From Sulfuricella sp. (GTDB lineage: Bacteria; Pseudomonadota; Gammaproteobacteria; Burkholderiales; Sulfuricellaceae), in contig JAUYEK010000231.1 of NCBI GenBank assembly GCA_030691435.1, forward strand, positions 1 to 5,218: a DNA stretch of 5,218 nucleotides. The letters run 5' to 3'. A program made the position numbers and the translations under genes. The notes under the pieces were generated by a model. It searched no databases. It was not told where the DNA came from and was given only the letters and a program-made list of their open reading frames with translations. Shown here one piece after another: positions 1 through 5,203 of this stretch (positions are counted from its first letter, which is position 1; every line of letters begins with the position of its first letter).

Positions 1-369
1 AAGGAAAGCGGCTGCAAGGCGGGTCTGGTGTTCAACCCGGCTACCCCGCTGGACGTGCTGGAATACACCCTGGACAAGCTCGACATGGTGCTGCTGATGT
101 CGGTGAACCCCGGCTTCGGTGGCCAGAAATTCATTCCCTACGTCCTGGACAAGGCCCGCAAGGTGCGCCAGATGATCGATGCGCGCGGCCTGAACGTGAG
201 CCTGGAAATCGACGGCGGCGTCGGCCCCGGCAATATTCTTGAAGTCGCCAGGGCGGGCGTGGACACCTTCGTGGCTGGTTCCGCCGTGTTCGGCGCCGCC
301 AAGGACAGCGACCCGCACCGCTACGATTCGATCATCGCCGCGTTGCGCGCGGAGTTGGCGAAGGTTTAA
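1..369 (+). CDS. rpe: Ribulose-phosphate 3-epimerase, C-terminal part (5' end outside window)
   Basis: Rpe interconverts D-ribulose 5-phosphate and D-xylulose 5-phosphate in the cytoplasm (pentose phosphate pathway and, in autotrophs, Calvin cycle). The frame is open from the first base, so the gene is cut by the window edge; the GTG at 28 is an internal valine, not a start. The 122 visible residues carry the family signatures: [11 protein letters not shown] (fragment residues 7-17), [16 protein letters not shown] (31-46), and EIDGGV, whose Asp (fragment residue 71) is the usual catalytic acid/base. [13 protein letters not shown] follows near the phosphate-binding end of the TIM barrel. The C-terminus looks complete, ending in TAA at 367-369. 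It is followed by gph, a frequent partner in proteobacteria. Identity is near certain. Confidence 0.97.
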   Translation, partial: KESGCKAGLVFNPATPLDVLEYTLDKLDMVLLMSVNPGFGGQKFIPYVLDKARKVRQMIDARGLNVSLEIDGGVGPGNILEVARAGVDTFVAGSAVFGAAKDSDPHRYDSIIAALRAELAKV

Positions 370-377
370 CAGCTTGA

Positions 378-479
378 ACCGCAGGGCGTAGGGCGTCAAT
401 AAGCGAAGCGCATTGCGCCGCATGTTGCTCGAATACGGTGCAAAGCGCTTCGCTTATTGCACCCTACATGAACTGCGGT
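378..479. repeat. Outer arms of a family-A palindrome enclosing the family-B element
   Basis: The 7-nt arms ACCGCAG (378-384) and CTGCGGT (473-479) are perfect reverse complements on either side of the family-B palindrome. The longer flanks match the trpE-trpG repeat: TTGAACCGCAG occurs at 374-384 and at 2780-2790, and CTGCGGTGAA at 473-482 and at 2841-2850. This looks like the ends of one family-A element separated by family B. The right end lies just upstream of the gph start. That the pair is a split element, rather than a chance match, is inference. Confidence 0.6.
388..467. repeat. Imperfect palindrome, family B (GTAGGG...CCCTAC)
   Basis: The arms at 388-420 and 436-467 are imperfect reverse complements. 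The core CAATAAGCGAAGCGC (397-411) pairs perfectly with GCGCTTCGCTTATTG (445-459), and the ends GTAGGG and CCCTAC also match. One single-base length difference and a few mismatches lie in between, with a 15-nt loop (421-435). No T-run follows, so it is not an obvious intrinsic terminator. From memory, GTAGGGTGCAATAAGCG-type palindromes are dispersed noncoding repeats (REP/MITE-like) in several proteobacterial genomes. It fills most of the rpe-gph spacer. Confidence 0.85.
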
Positions 480-490
480 GAAAATTGAAA

Positions 491-1177
491 ATGAAAAAAT
501 TTCCCATACCGATCAAAGTCGTCGTCATCGACCTCGACGGCACGCTGCTGGATACCGCCCCGGACATCGCCGAGGCGGCGCAGCGCATGTTGCACGACTT
601 GAAGATGCCGCCGGTCAGCCTGGAGAAAATCCGGTCCTACATCGGCAACGGCATCGCCAACCTGGTGAAGCGGGCGCTCACCGGCGAAATGCAAGGCAAG
701 CCGGACGACGCCCTGTTCGCCAAGGCGCTGCCGCTGTTCGAGAAGCATTACGACGAAGTGCTGTACCGCGAAACCCGGCCTTACCCGGGCGTCATGGAAG
801 GTCTGAATGTTCTGCGCGATGCCGGTTACACGCTGGTCTGCATCACCAACAAGGCGCAGCGTTTCACCCTGCCGCTGCTGGCGGCGATGGGCATGAAGGA
901 TTATTTCGACCTGATCCTTTCCGGCGACAGCCTGCCGCGCAAGAAACCGGACCCGCTGCCGCTGCGCTATGCCGCCATCTACTATGAAGCCGAAGCCAAG
1001 GATCTGCTGCTGGTGGGCGATTCGCTCAACGACAGCCAGGCCGCCCGTGCCGCCGGTTGCCCGGTGGTGCTGCTGCCCTACGGCTACAACGGCGGCAAGG
1101 ACGTGCGCGAGCAGGATAGCGACGCGGTGATCGAAAGCCTGCCGGAACTATTGGCGTTGATTAAAAAAGCAAATTAA
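491..1177 (+). CDS. gph: Phosphoglycolate phosphatase (HAD superfamily)
   Basis: Gph hydrolyses 2-phosphoglycolate, made by RuBisCO oxygenation or DNA-end repair, to glycolate in the cytoplasm. The 228-aa product has all four HAD motifs. Motif I is DLDGTLLDT with nucleophile Asp14 and acid Asp16, motif II has Thr119 in CITN, motif III is Lys152 in KKPDP, and motif IV is GDSLND with Asp177 and Asp181. Residues about 20-95 form the helical cap typical of subclass IA. The ATG at 491 is preferred; a TTG at 485 is in frame and would add two residues. The ribosome-binding site is weak, perhaps GGTGA at 478-482. The neighbours rpe and trpE match the usual order. Pyrophosphatase-like or other HAD specificities cannot be excluded by sequence alone, but the context favours Gph. 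Confidence 0.93.
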   Translation: MKKFPIPIKVVVIDLDGTLLDTAPDIAEAAQRMLHDLKMPPVSLEKIRSYIGNGIANLVKRALTGEMQGKPDDALFAKALPLFEKHYDEVLYRETRPYPGVMEGLNVLRDAGYTLVCITNKAQRFTLPLLAAMGMKDYFDLILSGDSLPRKKPDPLPLRYAAIYYEAEAKDLLLVGDSLNDSQAARAAGCPVVLLPYGYNGGKDVREQDSDAVIESLPELLALIKKAN

Positions 1178-1190
1178 CCGCAGAGGACGC
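1176..1190 (+). repeat. Half-copy of family-A repeat at the gph stop codon
   Basis: AACCGCAGAGGACGC begins inside the gph TAA stop (1175-1177). It matches the left arm of the trpE-trpG palindrome at 2783-2797 apart from the bases after CAGAGG. No right arm is found before trpE; the family-C element follows instead. It is probably a truncated or overwritten copy. Confidence 0.6.
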
Positions 1191-1258
1191 AAATCAAAAC
1201 AAGCGCCTTTCACCATTGCCCCCTCTCCCCCTGTGGGAGAGGGTTGGGGAGAGGGGGG
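1191..1258 (+). repeat. Family-C repeat forming the trpE leader (copy 1)
   Basis: Bases 1191-1256 are nearly identical (about 5 mismatches in 66) to 4009-4074 upstream of trpD. CCCTCTCCC (1221-1229) can pair with GGGAGAGGG (1235-1243) around a 5-nt loop. An alternative pairing joins CCCCTCTCCCC (1220-1230) to GGGGAGAGGGG (1246-1256). Four G-runs at 1235-1258 separated by 2-3 nt also fit a G-quadruplex pattern. The purine-rich 3' end reaches into the trpE ribosome-binding region. There is no T-tract, so it is not an intrinsic terminator. Confidence 0.88.
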
Positions 1259-1262
1259 AAAG
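1251..1262 (+). promoter_or_regulatory. Probable ribosome-binding region of trpE
   Basis: The purine run from GAGGGG to GGAAAG ends 6 nt before the ATG at 1269. It is largely supplied by the 3' end of the family-C repeat, so a repeat-derived sequence appears to set translation initiation of trpE. The match to the anti-Shine-Dalgarno sequence is only moderate and its exact register is unclear. Confidence 0.55.
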
Positions 1263-1268
1263 CTCTTT

Positions 1269-2783
1269 ATGACTGAACATGAATTCAACATCCTTGTCGC
1301 CCAAGGCTACAACCGCATCCCTCTGGTCAGGGAAACCCTGGCCGACCTCGATACGCCCTTAAGCGTTTATCTCAAGCTGGCCAACCGGCCCTATTCCTAC
1401 CTGCTGGAATCGGTGGTGGGGGGCGAGCGTTTCGGTCGTTATTCCTTCATCGGCCTACCGGCCAAAACCCGGATCAGGGTGCATGGCCGCAGCGTGAGCG
1501 TCGAAAATGAGGGCACGGTGCTGGAGCGGGTTGAAACCGATGACCCGTTGCAGTTTGTCCAGGATTACGCCGCGCGCACGAAAGTGGCCGAGCACCCCGG
1601 TCAGCCCCGCTACACCGGCGGGCTGGCGGGCTACTTCGGCTACGATACCATCCGCTACATCGAAAAAAAACTGGCGATCCCTGTGGGTCAGGCTTCAGCC
1701 GTACAAGTCAGGCTGAAGCCTGACCCACTCAATACGCCGGATATCCTGCTGTTGCTGTCGGAAGAAGTTGCGGTGGTGGACAACCTGTCCGGCAAGATTT
1801 ATCTGGTGGTCTATGCTGACCCCGCCCAGCCCGGCGCGTATGCTCGCGGCCAGGCGCGGCTGGACGAAATGCGGGGCCAGTTGAACCGGTCGGTGGAAAT
1901 CCCCGTCACGGCCTCATATCCGCCCGCACAGGCGGCATCGGAATTCGGCGAAGACGCCTTCAAGCGGGCGGTGGAAAAAGCCAAGCGCTACATCTTCGAC
2001 GGCGACATCATGCAGGTGGTGCTGTCCCAGCGCATGTCGCAGCCCTTCGCCGCCTCGTCGCTTACTCTCTACCGCGCATTGCGCTCGCTCAACCCTTCCC
2101 CGTACATGTTCTATTACGACATGGGCGATTTCCAGGTGGTCGGCTCTTCGCCGGAAATTCTGGTGCGACTGGAAGAGGAAACCGTCACCGTGCGCCCGAT
2201 CGCCGGCACCCGCCCGCGCGGCAAGACCCGCGAAGAGGACGAGGCGCTGGCCGCCGACCTGCTGGCCGACCCCAAGGAACTGGCCGAACACCTGATGCTG
2301 ATGGACCTGGGCCGCAACGACGCAGGGCGCGTCGCCCAGACCGGCTCGGTCAAGGTCACCGAGAACATGGCCATCGAGCGTTACTCCCACGTCATGCACA
2401 TCGTCTCCAACGTCGAGGGCAAGCTGAAAAGCGGCCTGAACGCGATGGACGTATTGCGCGCCACCTTCCCGGCGGGCACCGTGTCCGGTGCGCCCAAGGT
2501 GCGCGCGATGGAAATCATCGACGAACTGGAACCGACCAAGCGCGGCATCTACGCCGGCGCGGTGGGCTATCTCGGCTTCAATGGCGACATGGACCTGGCC
2601 ATCGCCATCCGTACCGCAGTGGTCAAGGATGGCACGCTCTACGTCCAGGCGGGAGCGGGTATCGTCGCCGACTCGGTGGCGGACAGCGAGTGGACGGAAA
2701 CCCAAAACAAGGCCCGTGCCGTGCTGCGCGCGGCGGAATTGGCGCTGGGCGGGTTGGGGAACGAAGAAGGAAAAACCATTTGA
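1269..2783 (+). CDS. trpE: Anthranilate synthase component I
   Basis: With TrpG, TrpE converts chorismate and glutamine-derived ammonia to anthranilate, the first committed step of tryptophan synthesis. The 504-aa protein has the N-terminal domain with the LLES motif (45-48), linked in the family to tryptophan feedback inhibition, and a complete C-terminal chorismate-binding domain. Its motifs are PIAGTRPRG (from 310), [11 protein letters not shown] (341-351), GAPK (407-410) and [11 protein letters not shown] near the end. The ATG at 1269 is chosen because MTEHEFNIL fits the family; the in-frame GTG at 1233 would add a Gly-rich stretch encoded by the repeat. Residues 139-153 are encoded by a palindrome between EKKLA and PDPLNTPDI, a likely in-frame insertion in a variable loop. 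All catalytic motifs are intact, so it is probably functional. PabB is less likely given the full N-terminal domain and trp neighbours. Confidence 0.97.
   Translation: MTEHEFNILVAQGYNRIPLVRETLADLDTPLSVYLKLANRPYSYLLESVVGGERFGRYSFIGLPAKTRIRVHGRSVSVENEGTVLERVETDDPLQFVQDYAARTKVAEHPGQPRYTGGLAGYFGYDTIRYIEKKLAIPVGQASAVQVRLKPDPLNTPDILLLLSEEVAVVDNLSGKIYLVVYADPAQPGAYARGQARLDEMRGQLNRSVEIPVTASYPPAQAASEFGEDAFKRAVEKAKRYIFDGDIMQVVLSQRMSQPFAASSLTLYRALRSLNPSPYMFYYDMGDFQVVGSSPEILVRLEEETVTVRPIAGTRPRGKTREEDEALAADLLADPKELAEHLMLMDLGRNDAGRVAQTGSVKVTENMAIERYSHVMHIVSNVEGKLKSGLNAMDVLRATFPAGTVSGAPKVRAMEIIDELEPTKRGIYAGAVGYLGFNGDMDLAIAIRTAVVKDGTLYVQAGAGIVADSVADSEWTETQNKARAVLRAAELALGGLGNEEGKTI
1683..1728. repeat. Perfect palindrome inside the trpE coding region (family D)
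   Basis: The left arm GTGGGTCAGGCTTCAGCC (1683-1700) is the exact reverse complement of the right arm at 1711-1728, with a 10-nt loop (1701-1710). The right half also contains a nested palindrome, GTCAGGCT-GA-AGCCTGAC (1707-1724). It encodes TrpE residues V139 to P153. From memory, GTCAGGCTGAAGCCTGACC-like palindromes are dispersed intergenic repeats in some proteobacteria. Family membership needs a genome-wide search. Confidence 0.93.
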
Positions 2784-2847
2784 ACCGCAGAGGCGCGGAT
2801 GCGCTGAGAAAATTACGATAAACTCTGCGCCTCCGCGCCTCTGCGGT
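2784..2847. repeat. Family-A palindrome filling the trpE-trpG spacer
   Basis: The left arm starts one base after the trpE TGA. ACCGCAGAGGCGCGGA (2784-2799) pairs perfectly with TCCGCGCCTCTGCGGT (2832-2847). The pairing extends inward to 25 nt per arm (2784-2808 with 2823-2847) with two mismatches and a 14-nt AT-rich loop (2809-2822). No T-run follows. It could form a strong intercistronic mRNA hairpin ending 14 nt before the trpG ATG. Confidence 0.92.
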
Positions 2848-2853
2848 GAAGGA
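2848..2853 (+). promoter_or_regulatory. Ribosome-binding site of trpG
   Basis: GAAGGA lies 8 nt before the ATG at 2862, directly after the right arm of the family-A palindrome. It decides for the start at 2862 over the ATG at 2871. Confidence 0.7.
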
Positions 2854-2861
2854 TATAAATT

Positions 2862-3431
2862 ATGCTGCTAATGATCGACAACTATGACTCTTTCACTTGG
2901 AACCTGGTGCAATATTTTGGTGAACTGGGGGAGGATGTGCTGGTGTTCCGCAACGACGAAATCACCGTGGAGCAGGTCGCGGCGCTCAAGCCCGACTATA
3001 TCGTGATTTCCCCCGGGCCGTGTACGCCCAACGAGGCGGGCATCTCGGTGCCGCTGATCCAGGAATTTGCCGGCAAGGTGCCGATTCTCGGCGTTTGCCT
3101 CGGCCACCAGAGCATCGGTCAGGCCTTCGGAGGGAAGATTGTCCACGCTGCGCAGCTGATGCATGGCAAGACCTCGATGATCCACCACAAGGACACGGGC
3201 GTGTTCAAGGGCTTGCCCAATCCGTTCCGCGCCACCCGCTATCATTCCCTGGTGATCGAGCGCGAGAGTATCCCCGATTGCCTGGAAATTACCGCATGGA
3301 CGGACGACGGCGAGATCATGGGAGTGCGCCACAAAACGCTGGCGGTGGAAGGCGTGCAGTTCCATCCCGAATCCATCCTGACCGAATACGGCCATGAGAT
3401 GCTGGCTAATTTTTTGAAGGAGAAACGGTAG
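2862..3431 (+). CDS. trpG: Anthranilate synthase component II (class I glutamine amidotransferase)
   Basis: TrpG hydrolyses glutamine and channels ammonia to TrpE. The 189-aa stand-alone protein is of normal family length and begins [14 protein letters not shown], the standard TrpG/PabA N-terminus. The catalytic triad is visible: Cys79 in GVCLGHQ, and His168 and Glu170 in VQFHPES. The oxyanion-region SPGPCTP is at 50-56 and the HGKTS segment is in the middle. A GAAGGA ribosome-binding site supports the start at 2862. It follows trpE after a 78-nt spacer containing a palindrome. In organisms with one such gene the subunit also serves PabB in folate synthesis; whether that holds here cannot be seen. 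The TAG stop is followed by a family-C repeat and the DUF559 gene. Confidence 0.97.
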   Translation: MLLMIDNYDSFTWNLVQYFGELGEDVLVFRNDEITVEQVAALKPDYIVISPGPCTPNEAGISVPLIQEFAGKVPILGVCLGHQSIGQAFGGKIVHAAQLMHGKTSMIHHKDTGVFKGLPNPFRATRYHSLVIERESIPDCLEITAWTDDGEIMGVRHKTLAVEGVQFHPESILTEYGHEMLANFLKEKR

Positions 3432-3433
3432 TA

Positions 3434-3472
3434 CCCCCTCTCCCCAGCCCTCCCCCGCGAGGGGGGAGGGAG
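3434..3472. repeat. Family-C repeat after trpG (copy 2, opposite orientation to copy 1)
   Basis: CCCCCTCTCCCC-AG-CCCTCCCCC is followed by a 9-bp hairpin, CCCTCCCCC (3448-3456) with GGGGGAGGG (3462-3470). It starts three bases after the trpG stop. Its 37-nt core (3436-3472) matches 3872-3908 in the same orientation with about 5 mismatches, so the DUF559 gene lies between two direct copies. Confidence 0.87.
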
Positions 3473-3538
3473 TAAGTCGGCTGGATGCAAGTGGAGCGGA
3501 GGAGGTGTGGGAGATTCCTTACGGGGAGAAGGGATGGC

Positions 3539-3919
3539 ATGCCCACAAAGCTGACAAACTTTGCCCGCCAGTTGCGGACAAACTCGACCGACACCGAAAG
3601 TTTGTTATGGCGACACCTCCGGGCGAGTCGGTTTGACGACTACAAGTTCAAAAGGCAGCAGCCACTTGGAGGCTACATCGTTGATTTTGTCTGTTTTGAA
3701 TCCAGGTTGATTATCGAACTGGACGGAGGGCAACATGCAGATCAAGAGGACGCTGATAAAATTCGCGACCAATGGTTGAATAGCCAAGGGTTTCAAATTT
3801 TGAGATTCTGGAACAATGAAGTATTGACGAATTTGGAGGGGGTGATGCAGTGTATCCATGTGGCGCTGTCACCCTCTCCCCGACCCTCCCCCGTCAAGGG
3901 GGAGGGAGAAAAACAGTGA
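3539..3919 (+). CDS. DUF559 (Vsr-like endonuclease fold) protein inserted in the trp cluster
   Basis: The 126-aa product matches the DUF559 pattern. It has FARQLRTNSTDTESLLWRHL (8-27), YKFKRQQPLGGYIVDFVC (35-52), IIELDGGQH (58-66) and GFQILRFWNNEVL (84-96). The family is related to very-short-patch-repair endonucleases; Asp49, Glu60, Asp62 and His66 are candidate active-site residues, but its substrate is unknown. The start at 3539 is favoured by an AAGGGA purine run 5 nt upstream and by family length; an in-frame ATG at 3485 would add 18 non-conserved residues. Residues 111-126 (SPSPRPSPVKGEGEKQ) are translated from a family-C repeat and are not part of the domain. The gene is visibly more AT-rich than the trp genes, suggesting later arrival. 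No role in tryptophan synthesis is known or implied. Confidence 0.88.
   Translation: MPTKLTNFARQLRTNSTDTESLLWRHLRASRFDDYKFKRQQPLGGYIVDFVCFESRLIIELDGGQHADQEDADKIRDQWLNSQGFQILRFWNNEVLTNLEGVMQCIHVALSPSPRPSPVKGEGEKQ
3872..3908. repeat. Family-C repeat overlapping the 3' end of the DUF559 gene (copy 3)
   Basis: It is in the same orientation as the copy at 3436-3472. CCCTCCCCC (3884-3892) pairs with GGGGGAGGG (3898-3906). It encodes most of the low-complexity Ser-Pro-rich tail of the upstream protein. Confidence 0.87.
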
Positions 3920-3970
3920 TATGCCACGCCTTCCCTACTGGAGGCGAGGGTGAAAATATACAGTGCAAAA

Positions 3971-4007
3971 CCCCCTCCCCCCTCGCGGGGGAGGGTTGGG
4001 GAGAGGG
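3971..4007. repeat. Family-C repeat in the DUF559-trpD spacer (copy 4)
   Basis: A C-rich arm followed by a G-rich arm and TTGGGGAGAGGG, in the orientation of the trpE-leader copy and inverted relative to the two copies flanking the DUF559 gene. The hairpin loop is short. G-runs of 3 or more at 3987-4007 again fit a quadruplex pattern. Confidence 0.86.
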
Positions 4008-4008
4008 C

Positions 4009-4077
4009 AATTCAAAGCAAGCGCCTTTTTCTATTGCCCCCTCTCCCCCTGTGGGAGAGGGTTGGGGAGAGGGGAGG
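4009..4077 (+). repeat. Family-C repeat forming the trpD leader (copy 5, near-duplicate of the trpE leader)
   Basis: 4009-4074 repeats 1191-1256 with about 5 mismatches, including about 25 nt upstream of the palindrome itself (shared CAAGCGCCTTT at 4018-4028 and 1200-1210). CCCTCTCCC/GGGAGAGGG can form a hairpin. The last G-run merges into the GGAGG ribosome-binding site of trpD. Confidence 0.88.
4073..4077 (+). promoter_or_regulatory. Strong Shine-Dalgarno of trpD
   Basis: GGAGG is placed 5 nt before the ATG at 4083. It overlaps the end of the family-C repeat, so folding of the repeat could mask it. It decides for the start at 4083 against in-frame upstream starts such as 3963. Confidence 0.85.
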
Positions 4078-4082
4078 ATTTA

Positions 4083-5111
4083 ATGACACCACAAGCCGTA
4101 TTAACCGCACTGCTGGAAAAACGCGACCTGACCCGCGACGAGATGCTGTCACTCATGCATCAGATCATGGGCGGGGAGCTGATGCCGGTGCAGATCGCCG
4201 GTATTCTGGTCGCGCTGCGCGCCAAGGGCGAGACCGTGGCCGAAATCGCCGCTGCCGCCGAGGTGATGCGCGAGCTTTCAACCAAGGTGCCGGTCGGTGC
4301 CGAAGCGCATCTGGTGGATACCTGCGGCACCGGCGGCGATGGCGCCCATACTTTCAATATCTCGACCACTGCGGCGTTCGTTGCCGCGGCGGCGGGCGTG
4401 AAGGTCGCCAAGCATGGCGGCCGCTCGGTGTCCTCCACTTGCGGTTCCGCCGACGTGCTGGAGGCGCTGGGCGTGAACATGAATCTCACCCCCGACCAGG
4501 TGGCGCAGTCCATCCACGAAATCGGCGTCGGCTTCATGTTCGCTCCCAACCACCACAGCGCGATGAAATACGCCGCACCGGTTCGGCGCGAACTGGGCGT
4601 GCGTACCCTGTTCAACCTGCTCGGCCCGCTCACCAATCCGGCCGGGGCGAAGAACCAGGTGATGGGGGTGTTCCGCAAGGATTTGTGCCGCCCACTCGCG
4701 GAGGCGCTGAAATCGCTGGGCGCGAACCACGTCATGGTAGTACATGGCGGCGATGGCATGGACGAAATCACCATCACCACCGAAACCCACGTCGCCGAGC
4801 TGAAAGATGGCGGCATCATCGAATACGCCATCGACCCTGAAGAATTCGGCATGAAACTCGGGTCAGTCGAGGCGCTCAAGGCGCACGATCCCGAGGAAGC
4901 CAAGGCCAGGCTGATGGCGGTACTGGATAACACCCACGGCGCTGCACGCGACATCGTCGCGCTCAACGCCGGCGCAGCGATTTACGTCGGCGGCATGGCG
5001 CAGACGCTGGAAGCCGGGGTGAAGAAGGCGATTCATGTCATCGCCAGCGGCGAAGCCAGGGCCAAGCTGGAACAGTTGATTGCATTCTCGAATCGTTTTA
5101 AAACCGAATAA
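4083..5111 (+). CDS. trpD: Anthranilate phosphoribosyltransferase
   Basis: TrpD transfers phosphoribose from PRPP to anthranilate, giving N-(5'-phosphoribosyl)anthranilate. The 342-aa protein has the normal stand-alone length, with no fused amidotransferase. An N-terminal helical domain (about 1-65) precedes the phosphoribosyltransferase domain. Seen motifs are the PRPP loop DTCGTGGDG (79-87), NIST (92-95), KHGGRSVSS (110-118), PVRRELGVRTLFNLLGPLTNP (166-186, anthranilate side) and the metal-binding pair Asp227-Glu228 in GGDGMDE. The third residue after KH is Gly (Gly113), where many family members have Asn; I recall the Gly form in related proteobacteria, so no defect is inferred. Upstream in-frame codons (from 3963) encode only repeat-derived Pro/Gly/Arg sequence. 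It is separated from trpG by the DUF559 gene and three family-C repeats, yet looks intact. Confidence 0.97.
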   Translation: MTPQAVLTALLEKRDLTRDEMLSLMHQIMGGELMPVQIAGILVALRAKGETVAEIAAAAEVMRELSTKVPVGAEAHLVDTCGTGGDGAHTFNISTTAAFVAAAAGVKVAKHGGRSVSSTCGSADVLEALGVNMNLTPDQVAQSIHEIGVGFMFAPNHHSAMKYAAPVRRELGVRTLFNLLGPLTNPAGAKNQVMGVFRKDLCRPLAEALKSLGANHVMVVHGGDGMDEITITTETHVAELKDGGIIEYAIDPEEFGMKLGSVEALKAHDPEEAKARLMAVLDNTHGAARDIVALNAGAAIYVGGMAQTLEAGVKKAIHVIASGEARAKLEQLIAFSNRFKTE

Positions 5112-5194
5112 CCACAGAGGCACAGAGACACAGAGAACACCGGCTTTTTGAGATTGGGGTTTTGCCCTACTCTGTGCCTCTGTGTCTCTGGGGT
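5111..5194. repeat. Family-A-like palindrome (CACAGAGG type) in the trpD-trpC spacer
   Basis: The left arm (5111-5135) begins at the last base of the trpD TAA and reads ACCACAGAGGCACAGAGAC onward. The right arm (5170-5194) is its reverse complement at 22 of 25 positions; the loop is 34 nt. It is a variant of the CCGCAGAGG palindromes at the other junctions, with A in place of several G/C bases. It ends 9 nt before the trpC ATG. The loop holds a short TTTTT, but it is not placed like a terminator. Confidence 0.88.
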
Positions 5195-5203
5195 AAATGA
5201 AGT

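Noticed and set aside
1233..1268. In-frame upstream extension of trpE from a GTG
   Set aside because: The extra residues (Gly/Glu-rich) are a translation of the family-C repeat; the protein from 1269 has the expected N-terminus.
1178..1268. trp attenuator or leader peptide before trpE
   Set aside because: No short open frame with adjacent Trp codons and no hairpin followed by a T-run are present; the gap is filled by repeats.
1914..2705. Long open frame on the minus strand within trpE
   Set aside because: A GC-rich antisense shadow of a clearly conserved coding region. The same applies to the minus-strand frames opposite trpG (2868-3395) and trpD (4160-4966).
2784..2847. Intrinsic terminator between trpE and trpG
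   Set aside because: The stem is strong but no T-tract follows, and a terminator here would cut the synthase subunits apart. The same reasoning excludes the other palindromes.
3485..3538. Earlier ATG start for the DUF559 gene
   Set aside because: The added 18 residues do not look like the family, and the nearest purine run (3461-3472) is about 12 nt away; it stays possible but less likely than 3539.
3434..4077. CRISPR array
   Set aside because: The copies differ in orientation and spacing, and one gap holds a whole gene; there are no regular spacers.
3963..4082. In-frame upstream extension of trpD
   Set aside because: It encodes only repeat-derived Pro/Gly/Arg sequence; GGAGG lies 5 nt before the ATG at 4083.
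3850..4083. Open frame of 77 codons across the DUF559-trpD spacer
   Set aside because: It consists of translated family-C repeats and overlaps the real gene end; there is no recognisable domain.
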